Assembly (NCBI RefSeq): GCF_002865645.1
Contig: NW_020194558.1
Coordinates: 1,454,014 to 1,518,013 of the forward strand
DNA: 64,000 nucleotides
Direction: 5' to 3'
From: Hyaloscypha bicolor E
Lineage: Eukaryota; Ascomycota; Leotiomycetes; Helotiales; Hyaloscyphaceae
Shown here: in pieces, positions 25,511 to 36,549 of the stretch
Numbering within the stretch: the stretch's first letter is position 1
How the letters are laid out: every line of letters begins with the position of its first letter
Position numbers and translations under genes: made by a program
The notes under the pieces: generated by a model
Databases searched by the model: none
Seen by the model: the letters and a program-made list of their open reading frames with translations, nothing else
Told to the model about the DNA's origin: nothing

Positions 25511-26851
25511 TTAAAAAAGTAATTTATAAGCCCGGTATATATATATATAAGTATATATACTAGCTACCCGATTTATATATATAATATATATAAGAGAGCT
25601 TTACTTCTTTATTTATATTATATACTTAATATATGCTTTTATTCTCTTAATAGATTATAATACCCGGATTTCTATTAGAACTTAGTTTTTTCCTCTTATC
25701 TTATATACTAAGTTCTATTTACTTATAAAAGCATGAAAATTAATCTTTTATAGCTTCTCTTATACTAATTTCTGGTATATAAGAACCTCAGGTATCTTTC
25801 CCTTTCGAAAACTATCTCTTGCTTTCGAAATCTGGTATAGAATACTCTATCTCTTTACTCTCTCTATTTTCTCGCCTCACTCTCTTGCTTTGGCCCCTCC
25901 CAGCCTCCCTACTTAGTACATATAAATAGTTCGGCCAAAGCTCATTTATAAACGAGTTATATAGACTCTCTGGAGATTAATTTCCTATTCTTCCCTTTCT
26001 TTCTATTATATTTTATAAATATAAAGCCTCTAAAAGGCGTTTTTCAGCCTTCTTATTTCTGTATCCAGGGCTATAGGCTTACTAGCCCCGTACCTCTCGG
26101 TTACTACCTTATTAAGTACTGATTTATAGGCTCTAAGCTCTCGTATTACTATAGAAACTACTATACCCTCGTATAATAGACTAATTCTCTTAAATTATAT
26201 AGATAAAAACCTTATTCTTAGTTTCTAAAAGCTATTAATTATAAAGCGAGGCCCTCTTATTAGCTCTTACTTAGTATAGCAGTCCCGGAGAACGTCCGGT
26301 AAGCTATATCTTAATTTTTATATTATACTAAAGTAGTAAGAACCTTATTTCCGAGCCTATACCCGTACTTGTATGGTTTATATAATTTATTTACTTAATA
26401 TTTACTTCCAAGTATAAGGAAACTAGTAGAGAGGAAAGAGATAAAAGGCAGAAGAAATTCTTTATTATTCTCTCTCACCTATAACTTACCAAGTAAACCC
26501 TTCTTTAACTTAAGTAATCTTTACTAAATTATTACCTTATATAGTATAATCTTAGCTATTAGTTCTTCTATATTAAGAGTACTATTTAAGATATATTTAA
26601 TATATATTATAGCTTTCTAGATCCCGATTTCTATTTATTTATATTTAACGGGCCATACTTCTCTATTTCCCTCTCTCAAGCGGATTTCCAAGAAAGTTAC
26701 TACTTACCTGCGGGTTCTTTAGATCTCTTTAGTTTTACTATCCGTTCTCCTTAAGAGATTTAAGTAGTAATTTCCTTGCGGATTTATTCTTTCTCTTAAG
26801 CCTTACCTTCTACTTAACTAACTATTATATAGCCCCGCTTTCCGTTTCTCT
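25511..26851 (+). other. Cop2 5' region (LTR/leader), interrupted by Cop1-B
   Basis: Sequence 5' of Cop1-B that should join 54608 across the TSD TCTCT/CCTCT. The downstream half is copia gag, so this should be the LTR plus leader. A TATA-like TACATATAAATAG lies near 25917-25929 in a less mutated CT-rich stretch. I could not define LTR ends or a primer-binding site, and no second copy is in the window. No ORF is supported here. Confidence 0.45.
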
Positions 26852-27012
26852 TATTAAATATAGTTATGTGACATATCACATATATATGACTATATATAAG
26901 GCCAACTAGCCTATACGGATATATATATAAGGTGGGCTCTGCCCACTTCCTATTCTATAAGAAATTAATTAAGATCTGACTTACTTATATATATATATAT
27001 ATCCGTTTAATA
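26852..27012 (+). repeat. Cop1-B 5' LTR
   Basis: 161 bp, TATTAAA...TTTAATA. It keeps the palindrome TGTGACATATCACA (26867-26880), which is eroded in the other three LTRs. The next bases, GGTTCTGAGCCC (27013-27024), are where a tRNA primer-binding site should be; the tRNA is not identified. Confidence 0.85.
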
Positions 27013-30000
27013 GGTTCTGAGCCCGGCGACTTCTATAGAGCTAAGTTACCTAATCTAATTTATTACTTTATAAACGGATAATTCTAATCCAAAAGTACTT
27101 GGCTCTATAAGCCTTTATATAGAATTAAATTAAGGATATAGATCTCTTAATTACTATTGAAATTACCGAGATATTAGATCCTTTTCTTATTTCAGGAAAT
27201 AATAAATATAATTCTCCGAATTTTCTCGGATTTACTTAGTAATTTATATCTTATATAAAAGAATTAATACAAGCTTCCTATTATTTCCGAAGCTAATAGA
27301 TTAATTATTCTTATAAGCTATTCTTATTTCCTAATCTCCTAATATTAGAGTTTTCTATTAGTTTAAGAGCTATATAAATACCAAGATACTAATAAATCTA
27401 ATAATATAGTTCTAGTAAACCTTAATTAATAAGAATTCTAATATTCTAATTTCTAAACTTATTTCTTTCTTTTATTAACTAATCTCTTTATTTCACTTGA
27501 CTAATAATAGAATAGATAGTTAAAGAACTAATAGCCCAAGAGCTATAAGCGGTCTTAAAGCAAGTATTTCCTATAGATAAAATATTTATCTTATTAAGAA
27601 ATACTTGAATTTATAAAATAACTTAATTATAAGATATATTTCTCTTCCGACCCGATCTATTCCCTTACTATATATATACTCTTATTAATACTCTAATTAA
27701 ATTCTTTAATACTAAATCCGATCGAGACTCGGATTCTAATTATACTAATTCAGAAATCAAATCTCCTTTCTCCAAATATACTTATCTAGATACTAAGGCC
27801 TTAAGCTCTCCGAGCCCTAAATCTCTATTATCTATATCCTTCTTTAGTTATTAAATTAAGACCTGAAATACGAATATATAAGAAAGATTTAACCAAAAAA
27901 TTATTAAATACTATATAGCTTTAACTAAACCAGATTAATAATTTCTCTACTAAGTACTTTATATCTAACTATTTAACTAAACGGGCAATATTTAATAATA
28001 GCTTTAGAGACTAGACTATTTGCCTCCTTGGCTCTTATTACTATTCCGGAACTTAATAAATCTAACTAGGTTAACTAGTATTAAAGAATTAATAATACTC
28101 TTATTAATAAGAATTACTTTTACTAGAAGCTTCTAGATAAAACCCTTCCTAGACCGGTCAGACTTATAAAGCCTCCTACCGAAATATAAGAGGTTTACTA
28201 AGCCTAATTTAATAAGTGAGAGAAACTTCGAGTCTAAAAAAGAAATATTATAAGTAGTAAGCTCGGCTCGACTACTTTTCTCTATATTAAAACAAAGAAA
28301 TATAATCTTATAAAAGATATATAAGAGTCTAATCTCAAGCTATTTTTTACTTTTCTTAAGGAGCAATTTTGCCTATAAGGCATTACTATCTTTAATTACT
28401 TCTAAAGCAATTTCCTTAATCTTTACCTTAATAACTATACTAATATTACGGAATATAATAATATATTTATAAGACTTAATAGTAAACTATCTCTTTTTTC
28501 CGAGAATATTTAACTATCTATATTCTGGATAATAGAACTATACCTAAATAATCTCTCGTCTATATATAATATCTTTAAATTATACTAGATCTCCTATAAT
28601 AACTTTATTAATATAGCTAAAGTAAATATAATTCTCTCTAAACTTATATAAGCTATATAAAAAGAAGAAGCTCTAATATAATAATTATCCGGCCAAACTA
28701 CTTTTCTATTATATATAAATTAAGAAAGAGATAAGATAGATATTAAGTATAAATACTATAGAAAACTATACTATATTAAAGCAGAGTATATAATTAAGTA
28801 TTCTTATTTAAAAACCGTCCTCGAGAAATATCTCAAGAAGAAACGAGAATACTAAGAAAAGAAATAAGCAGAATAGAAATTAAAATTATTCTCCGGAAAC
28901 TAACCTGCTTCTAAGCAGGAAGAGCCCTTAATAATTACCTATAAATACCTGGCTATTTACAGATATACTATATTATAATTCGAGTCTGCTTTCTAACTTA
29001 ATAATTAGTAACTATAAAGCTATAGTAGATCTTCTTATAAGTTAATTATATCTAATAAAATAAAACTATTTTATAACTAAAGCTAGTAACTAATATATAC
29101 TCTCGACTATAGTATAAAAACCTATAGGCTCGAGCTTATACTTATATCTTGGCCCTGCTTTAATATATAACTTTACTTATATTAGGTATTATTCTACTAG
29201 TACTCTTACTAGCCTTAATTATATGAGATAGCCATAAGACGCTCTTCTAAGTCTTATTTCTACTTATATAGCTATATTTTTAAATGTTTCTTTCTTAGGC
29301 CCCGAAGTTCCTATTATTTATATTCTTTAGTATCTTAATTATTAAGTCCCTAATACTCTTTAGCAAAACCTATTAAGTACTATAGTCTCTTATATCTAGC
29401 TTATTTATAACCGCATTTATTCTTAATAATAGCTATACCCGATATATATTTTATAAATAAGAATTCTTTAAGTTAATTAAACTATTAGATAATAGAGAAA
29501 TTAACTAGATTACAGGTATTAGCAAATATAGCCTAGTATTATAAGAGAAAGAAACAGTAGTTCTACTAGTCTAGATAGTAAGAAAAGAGCTTAAATAGCT
29601 ATAAATACCTAATATTATTTTCTGTCTAGATCTTGAAATAAACCTCCTATTATATCTTAACTTTATCTAAAAGAATATAAAAGTATAACTTAATAAATAT
29701 AGAGCTACTCTCGAGATTAAAGAAAATAGACTAGTTATATTTATAGCCTTTATCTTATATAGCTTCTTCTGCCTTAATATTAATCTCTTAATACTTAAGA
29801 AACGAATCTAATAGCCCGGATATAATTAGAAAACCTATAACTTATACTAAAAGTAATAAGCCTATATTACTTATTTTAAAGAAGCCTTCTATTTATTTAA
29901 GCTAGTATAGCAAATATCCTGGTATTAAGTACTTATAGTATTTATTATAAAAGAAATATATACTATATAATATAAATAGCTTAGAGACCTTAGTAAAGAA

Positions 30001-30110
30001 AATCTAGTTAAACTTAAAGATATAGTAAAGAATATAAACCTTTATAAGCCTCTAATACTTTATATTTATAAAGCTTGCCTTAAAGGTTATATAATAAAAA
30101 TATCTTATAA
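27013..30110 (+). pseudogene. Cop1-B gag-protease region relic
   Basis: Lies between the 5' LTR and the integrase and is conserved in Cop1-A (7346-10440). Frames can be followed in pieces with Gln/Trp-type stops. I could not place a clear zinc knuckle or aspartic protease motif, so the naming rests on position within a copia element. Confidence 0.5.
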
Positions 30111-30895
30111 AGAATATATTATATTAGGAAAATACCCGAATAAGCTAATTTATATAAATATAGTTAGCCTCTTATATATAGCAGAGAATAGTATAGAATA
30201 CTTTATTTACTTCTATTATAATAAGACTAAGAAGGTCAAGTATTATATTATAAAGTATAGATCCGAGTTACTAGCCAAATTCAAGCTCTTCTAAAAGTTC
30301 TACTATAAATAAATTATATAATTACAGACGGATAACGGGAGAGAATTTATTTCTAAGGCCTTTTAGCTTTACCTTATAGAGACTAGAGTTTACTTTAAAC
30401 TATTTATACTATATAACCCGGAAATAAACGGAGCTATAAAGAGAATTAGGTAAATATTATAAACTATTATTAAGATACTCTTAAAGAGCTCCAAATTTGC
30501 AAGTAAATAGTAGCTTAAATTACTTTAGACTATAGTTTACTTCTATATATAATAATCCCATAGTATCCTTAATATGATTTCCTTTTAAATAAAGAACCTC
30601 TATAAATCGTTTATTAACTACCTCTATATTATTAGGTCCCGTACCTAGTTTATAGCTAGTAAGTAAAATAAGAAGAAGCTAAAGAAAGATTAAGTAATAA
30701 AGAAATACCTTATTAGATATAAAAGTAATAATATCTACCGGATTCTTATAAATAATAATTATATACTTAAGGCCTATATTATATATATTATAGAGAAATG
30801 CCCTATATCTATTTAAGAGAAGTCTCTTAAATTCGGGCCTAATACTTACTCTAATATAATATTATATTTATAACTTTCTAAGCCTATAGCTAGCT
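30111..30895 (+). pseudogene. Cop1-B integrase relic
   Basis: Plus strand. LIYINIVSLL near 30145 stands for the first catalytic Asp segment (Asp changed to Asn). LQTDNGREFISKAFQ near 30325 keeps the second Asp. YNPEINGAIKRI near 30415 stands for the catalytic Glu segment (Glu changed to Lys). The order and spacing fit Ty1/copia integrase. The changes are G->A, as RIP predicts. Confidence 0.8.
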
Positions 30896-31639
30896 TAAAA
30901 TACCTAGTAATACCTGATTTACTTAATTTCTTTAAGAAATATATCTATTATACTAAAGCTAGTTATAATAGTAATACAGATACTTTACTAGACTCTTCTC
31001 GGCTATTACTATATAAGCTAAGAACCCTATAGCCTACTACTATACTAAATTCTCTAAATCCTTCTCAGGAATAATTCAGGTAGTAGGCCTGACCTACTAT
31101 TAAGATTTTGCTAATAAGGAACTAACTAGAAGACTTTGCCTCCATTTCCCCTAAACCCTTAATATCCCGTAAATTAATTCTATTATTTATTTCTTTACCA
31201 GATAGTTAGGTAAATAAACGTCCTATAACCGAATACTTCTTATTATCCCGAGTAATAATACTAGTTAATAGCCTAATAAATAAATACTCGAAGCTTAATT
31301 ACCCAGACCCTAATTCTCTAGACCCTATTTCCTTTATAGTACTACTAGTTATATAAGATACTGGCCTAAAGGTCTATAATAATCCCAAGCTTAATTAGCT
31401 CTTATATCTTATAGCTAAGGTCTCTTTTATAGAAGCTAACTTACTAGAACTATTTGAGTTATAATACTTTAAGAAAGCTATAGTAGATCCGGGCTCTAAT
31501 AAATAGATAAATATAATAAAGAAGAAGTTCTTGTTCTTATAAGAGAATAAGACCTAAATACTAGTTGACTATCTAATAAATTAGTAAGTCCTGTCTAGTA
31601 AATAAGTATATAAGTATAAACGAGAACTATATAGCCAGA

Positions 31640-33085
31640 TTATCTAATATAAGGCCCGATAGGTAATCCGGGGAGATTAGTAAAGGAAGGGAATTAACTT
31701 TAATAAGACCTTTACTATAATTATTAAATTAATAAGCTATAAGCTTATTTTTACTATTATAACTGCCCTTAATTAGGAGATTAATTAAATAGATATTAAA
31801 ACCGCATTTCTATATAGGAAAGTAGAGGAAATAATCTATATAGAATAACTAACTAGTCTTAAAAACAAATTAACTAAGGTTTATAAGCTTAACTATATAC
31901 TTTATAGTCTAAAGCAAGTCCCCTAAATATAATATAATATACTATTAGAATTTCTTTAATAGCTCGATTTTTAATTACTAGATACTAATACTAGTATCTT
32001 TTATAAGAAAGATATTATTATTACTATTTATATAGATAATTTACTAATTACTAGAAGAAATTATAAAGAAATTAATATACTTAAGTAAGCCCTTAGTAAA
32101 TAATTTCAAATAAGTAATCTTAGAGCTATTAATTTCTATTTAGATATAATAATTATATGAGACTATTTAAATTATATACTTTATCTTAGATAATAATCCT
32201 ATATTATAAAAATACTCCGGGATTTTAGTATAGAAGACTATAAACCGGCTATAACTCTAATAGACCTAAACGGAAGTAATTTTATTCCCGTACTAAAAGG
32301 TTACCTGGCCTCTTTATTTGAAATTAAGGAATACTAGAAGCTAATTAGCTCTCTTATATATACTATACTTGAATTCTATTCTAATATTACTTTTATAATA
32401 TCTATAGTTAGTTAATTTACTATAAACCTAATAGCTAAATATATTATTATAGTAAAGAGAATCCTATAGTACTTATAGGATATACTTATATACTAACTTA
32501 TATATTATAGAAATCTTTAAGTATTAATAGGCTATTCGGATACGAACTAGGCAAGTAATAGGGATACTTAATAGTTAACTAGTAGTTTCGTCTTTAATAT
32601 AGGTAGTAGTATTATTAGCTAGTTCTTAAAAAAGCAAAATACTATTACTTTTTTCTCTTATAAGTCTGAGACTATAGCCTAGATATAAGTAGCTAAAGAA
32701 GTAATCTAACTAAGCCATTTCCTAGCCTAGGCCCTTTAGAAGAAATAGGTTACTATAATTATATACTATAATAACTAAGAAGTAATTATACTTGCGAAAA
32801 ATAACTAGTTCTATATTCGGATAAAGTATATTAATATCCGGAAGAAGTAAATACAGGAGGCTATTATAGTAAAATAAGTAAAACTAGAATATATTTTTAC
32901 TAACTTTTAATTAGTAAACAGGCTTATAAAACTACTTATAAGAAATAAGTTTAAGTTCTTTCGGAATATAATTAGTATTAAGAAAGTACCCTAATTACGA
33001 GTAATAGAAAATAAAAGAGGTAATATAAGAGAACTTATTTAGATACGTGATTTTCACGTGATTTTCCTAAATAAAATAGCTATAA
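31640..33085 (+). pseudogene. Cop1-B reverse transcriptase-RNase H relic
   Basis: QIDIKTAFLYRKVEE near 31790 is the first RT Asp segment. TIYIDNLLIT near 32020 is the YVDD box with the second Asp changed to Asn. GYSDTNQASNRDT near 32535 opens RNase H, followed by an SKKQ-like and an ETIAQIQVAKE segment. This order after integrase is diagnostic of Ty1/copia. The frame is continuous apart from RIP-type stops. It ends just before the 12.3-kb insertion. Confidence 0.8.
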
Positions 33086-33090
33086 CTACT

Positions 33091-34000
33091 TAGTTACGTG
33101 CCTCGGGATAACAAAATCGGATTTGAGCCTAGTTTAAATATAGTTTAAGTTGAGTTTATAATTTAAAGCTAATTTGAAGCTAATTTAAAACCGATTTGAG
33201 TCCGATTTAGGATCGGGTAGTCTAAGTACTTGGTCCGAGCACCAAGCGAATTCCGGAATTTAGCCGAGTCAGCCGCATTTCGGCTTCAGCCTTACCCAGC
33301 TACTCGGTAAACCACTATATACTATTTATATATAATATTACGATATATAGTCTTTAGGGTAAATAGTTACCCGTTTTTATATATTATTACCGTCTTATTA
33401 GTACTAAAAGTAGACATATCATACTATAAAATCGTATATGGCTAATATATAGGTACCAAGGTATAATAATATATTATAATTAGGTTATAAGGCATTTTCT
33501 CGTATTAATTATATAGGTCGGTACCGGGCCGCTGGTATTACTAATAAGGCTTTACCGAGGTTTAAAGTAAGGTATCCAAGGCTAACGAAATTAATAAGGA
33601 GTTATATTATATAATAATAGAGTTTAGGGAATATATTATATAATATTAGCTACTAAGGAAAAGGACTCTAGATAAACTAGTTTGAATTAAGAGTTAATAT
33701 CTATCTTCTAGCCATTTACTAAGACTTATATCTATATAACCGATATCTATAAAGTAATAAAGATACCAAGTAGAAAGCCATAATTATAATAACGCCTGAT
33801 ATAGCCTTTTCCTACTACCTGTAATATTATACTATTTAAGAAAAATGGGATCCCGACTTCTATAATTATATAACTATAATAAAATAATATAAAAGAACAA
33901 ATCTATAATATATAATATATCAAGCCGCCAAATCCCTAGGCCAAGACGGGTATTAATAATAATATAATACTCAGAATAATTAATATAAGGAAAAAAAACA
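33091..34000. other. Left end of the 12.3-kb element, non-coding
   Basis: 33091-33310 holds repeated words of the type TTTGAG, TTTAAA and CCGATTTGAG, a subterminal repeat pattern also seen, reversed, at the right end. The first 35 bases recur at 56697-56731 (TAGT-ACGTGCCT, AAAATCGGATTT). From 33310 on I see no clear ORF, though 33800-34000 may include the 3' end of the minus-strand gene. Confidence 0.5.
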
Positions 34001-34009
34001 GCCATAATA

Positions 34010-35478
34010 CTTTAAGGCTAAGACAGGTTTAATTACCCGTATATTAAAAATCTGTAAATAATTAGATTAAGTATCTATATAGGTTAAATTACATATACCA
34101 GACAAATAGGTTACTCTAGTTAATATTAGAGAAGTCGGTATAGAAATTATCCTTAATTTTCCTATTACTATCTTTATAGGAATTAATAAATATATAATTA
34201 ATATATTAAGTAGTACTAGGAATTAAGTCGAGTGAGAAATTACTCAAAGACAGGCGGCTAATAAATCGCAAATAGAGACTATTATAGGTTTATAATATAT
34301 ATTTACAAGTATACTTAGTATATCTCGGCTCCCTAAATATTTTATTAATTTTCTATATCCAAATAATAGCTATTATCTAGCAAGTAATATCTGTTCTAGA
34401 TTAGCCTTATCCAGATTATGTATTAAGTAATAACTTATACTAAAGCCATTTATAACCGACATTTGAGATACTACGCCAGTTAATAATATCCCGAAAGACA
34501 GTTTATAATTACGGAATCCAAGAAATATTAAAGCTATCCCGGATTATATATTAAATCTTAGTAATAGTTCATAACTTATTTCCCCTAAGCTTGCGATATA
34601 GTTAATCCTTTGCCTAGTTCTTAATATACTCAGAAAACTTATTTAAAAGAACTAATTTCCAGTTCTTGAAATCTCTTATGGTCTTCTTAAAAGTAAGAAT
34701 AAAGATTAGATTAGTAAAAGACATATCTATAAAGACTTTATAAGCAGGTAATTGAAAATCTCGGTAATTAAGGCTATAAATATAATAATAGCGATTTTGG
34801 ATCTCAAGCTAGTTAAAAGCCTCTTACTTGGCTATAGTATAAGTCTCAATAACCGGTATAGCAGAAGTATTAGCTATAATAGCCTTTTCCAAGCAAGCTC
34901 CCTTAGATATAGATAACTTCTTCTTTTTAGAAGTAATATAAGTAATTACTTAGAAAAACTCGTCTTCGTTAGTATTATTAAGAGATAAGTAAGAGTAATA
35001 GCGAGATAGTCCCGGTAATATAATATAAATAGGAGATTAGTAGTATTGCTTTTGCTTTCTAGTAGACTTAGTACTAGGCTTTATAATAATTAGTATAAAC
35101 TTGGGATTAGAATTTATATTATAAAGGGCAGATTTGGTAGTCTAGAAAAGCCTTTCTTAGTATATAATTATATAAAGCAAAGAATAAATATACCTTTAAC
35201 TTATTAACCTTTATAGCCTTTTTGACTTGTAATTTCTCGCCTTTAGATTTCTTATAAGGAAGCGGTATAGGAGTATATTCCTTTTTAGCAGATTACTTAT
35301 TAGAAAACAAATTATTAAAGTCAAGCTATAATTTGCACTTATTAGTATTTCTACTATATATAAAAGAATTAGTCTCTCGAGAAAAGTCGGACTTATGGCC
35401 CTACTAGGAAGTTAGTAAGTTATTATTAATAAGATTAAGTATACTAGCAGGGTAATATTAAAATACTTGTAAAGCCAT
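34010..35478 (-). pseudogene. Unrecognised gene in the 12.3-kb element, minus strand
   Basis: An ATG at 35478 opens a frame (MALQVF, then Gln-type stop) that can be followed, with one frame change near 35010, to about 34020. That gives about 490 codons in which nearly all stops sit at TAG/TAA, as for former Gln/Trp. Readable pieces include KKSKGEKLQVKKA near 35240, NYRDFQLPAYKVFIDM near 34760 and RDIINWRSISNVGYKW near 34470. There is a Lys-rich N-terminal part and a Trp-rich C-terminal part. I recognise no family. The frame change may be an intron. It is transcribed away from the SNF2 gene. Confidence 0.55.
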
Positions 35479-36549
35479 TATATATTAATTACTAAATAGA
35501 GAATATATTAGTATTTAGAAAGATATATTAGATATATTTAAAATAATATTATAATAATATAGTATATAGTATTTGACTTACTATAATAATAGGGTAGGTA
35601 GGCACTAGTCTTATAGTCTAGTAAAGTATATTAGCTAGTTATAGTATAAAAGGCGGGGCTTGGATTAGCCTTTTCCAGGTTACTTGCTTATAATTAGCTA
35701 AGATTTAACGGGTAATAATTACCTAATACCTCAATAGTCTTACTAATAATAGTCAAAATATTAATAAGCAAGTATAGGTTAATAATAAGCGAAACAAGAA
35801 GTAGAAGTGAGGCTTAGATAAAGGAAAGAAATAATAGATTAGTTATATACCTATATAAGGCTATAGAGCTACGAAGCTATAAGGCTCGCTATTACGAGTC
35901 TATAATATTAATAAATATAATTCTATAGTAGTAAATATAATAAAGGTAATTTATAAATAACGTATTATACTAGGCTATAGACTACTTATTACTTTTAATT
36001 ACGGTATAACCTTCTCGTTCTTCCTCTAATTTATTCTCTATTTTTAACTCTAACCTAACTAAATCATAATCTATTATAATTATCTACCTCTTATATACCT
36101 ATTATATAATCTACTTTCTAGTTATCCGTAGCCATATTATAAGCTTATTACTAGCGGGAGTCTAACCATATATAGTTAGTAAGTTATTATTAACTCCTTT
36201 ATATTAGCTCTAGAAAAGCCTTTTCCAAAATACACTTTTCTATAATTATAGTATTCTATCCTACTAATATACTACTAATATACTTGTAAACAGGCTTTCC
36301 TAGCTAGTAGTACTATAGTAAAGAATAGGAGATTATTTAGTAATGTCCTTATTACTAGTCTTAATATATAAGAAAAGAACCTATTAAAAGGTCTCCCGCC
36401 GGCTAATATTTATAATATATATCCGAAGTTAGTATAATACCTTGGTTTATTAATAGCTAATAATATTAAAAAATAGCTCGGTTCGCCCGAGTTTCTTCTT
36501 ATCTATAAAGAACTCTATAATAAAATCATTATACCTAAGTATACTAAGG
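35479..36549. other. Divergent intergenic region of the 12.3-kb element
   Basis: About 1.07 kb between the starts of the minus-strand gene and the SNF2 gene. No ORF is supported. It holds two copies of AGCCTTTTCC (35668, 36217). A shared promoter is plausible but not shown. Confidence 0.45.

Noticed and set aside
34400..34600. Alternative minus-strand frame (KLSFGILLTGVVSQM) as the coding frame
   Set aside because: It is fairly open, but the other frame continues the upstream protein, has stops only at Gln/Trp-type codons, and gives a more balanced composition.
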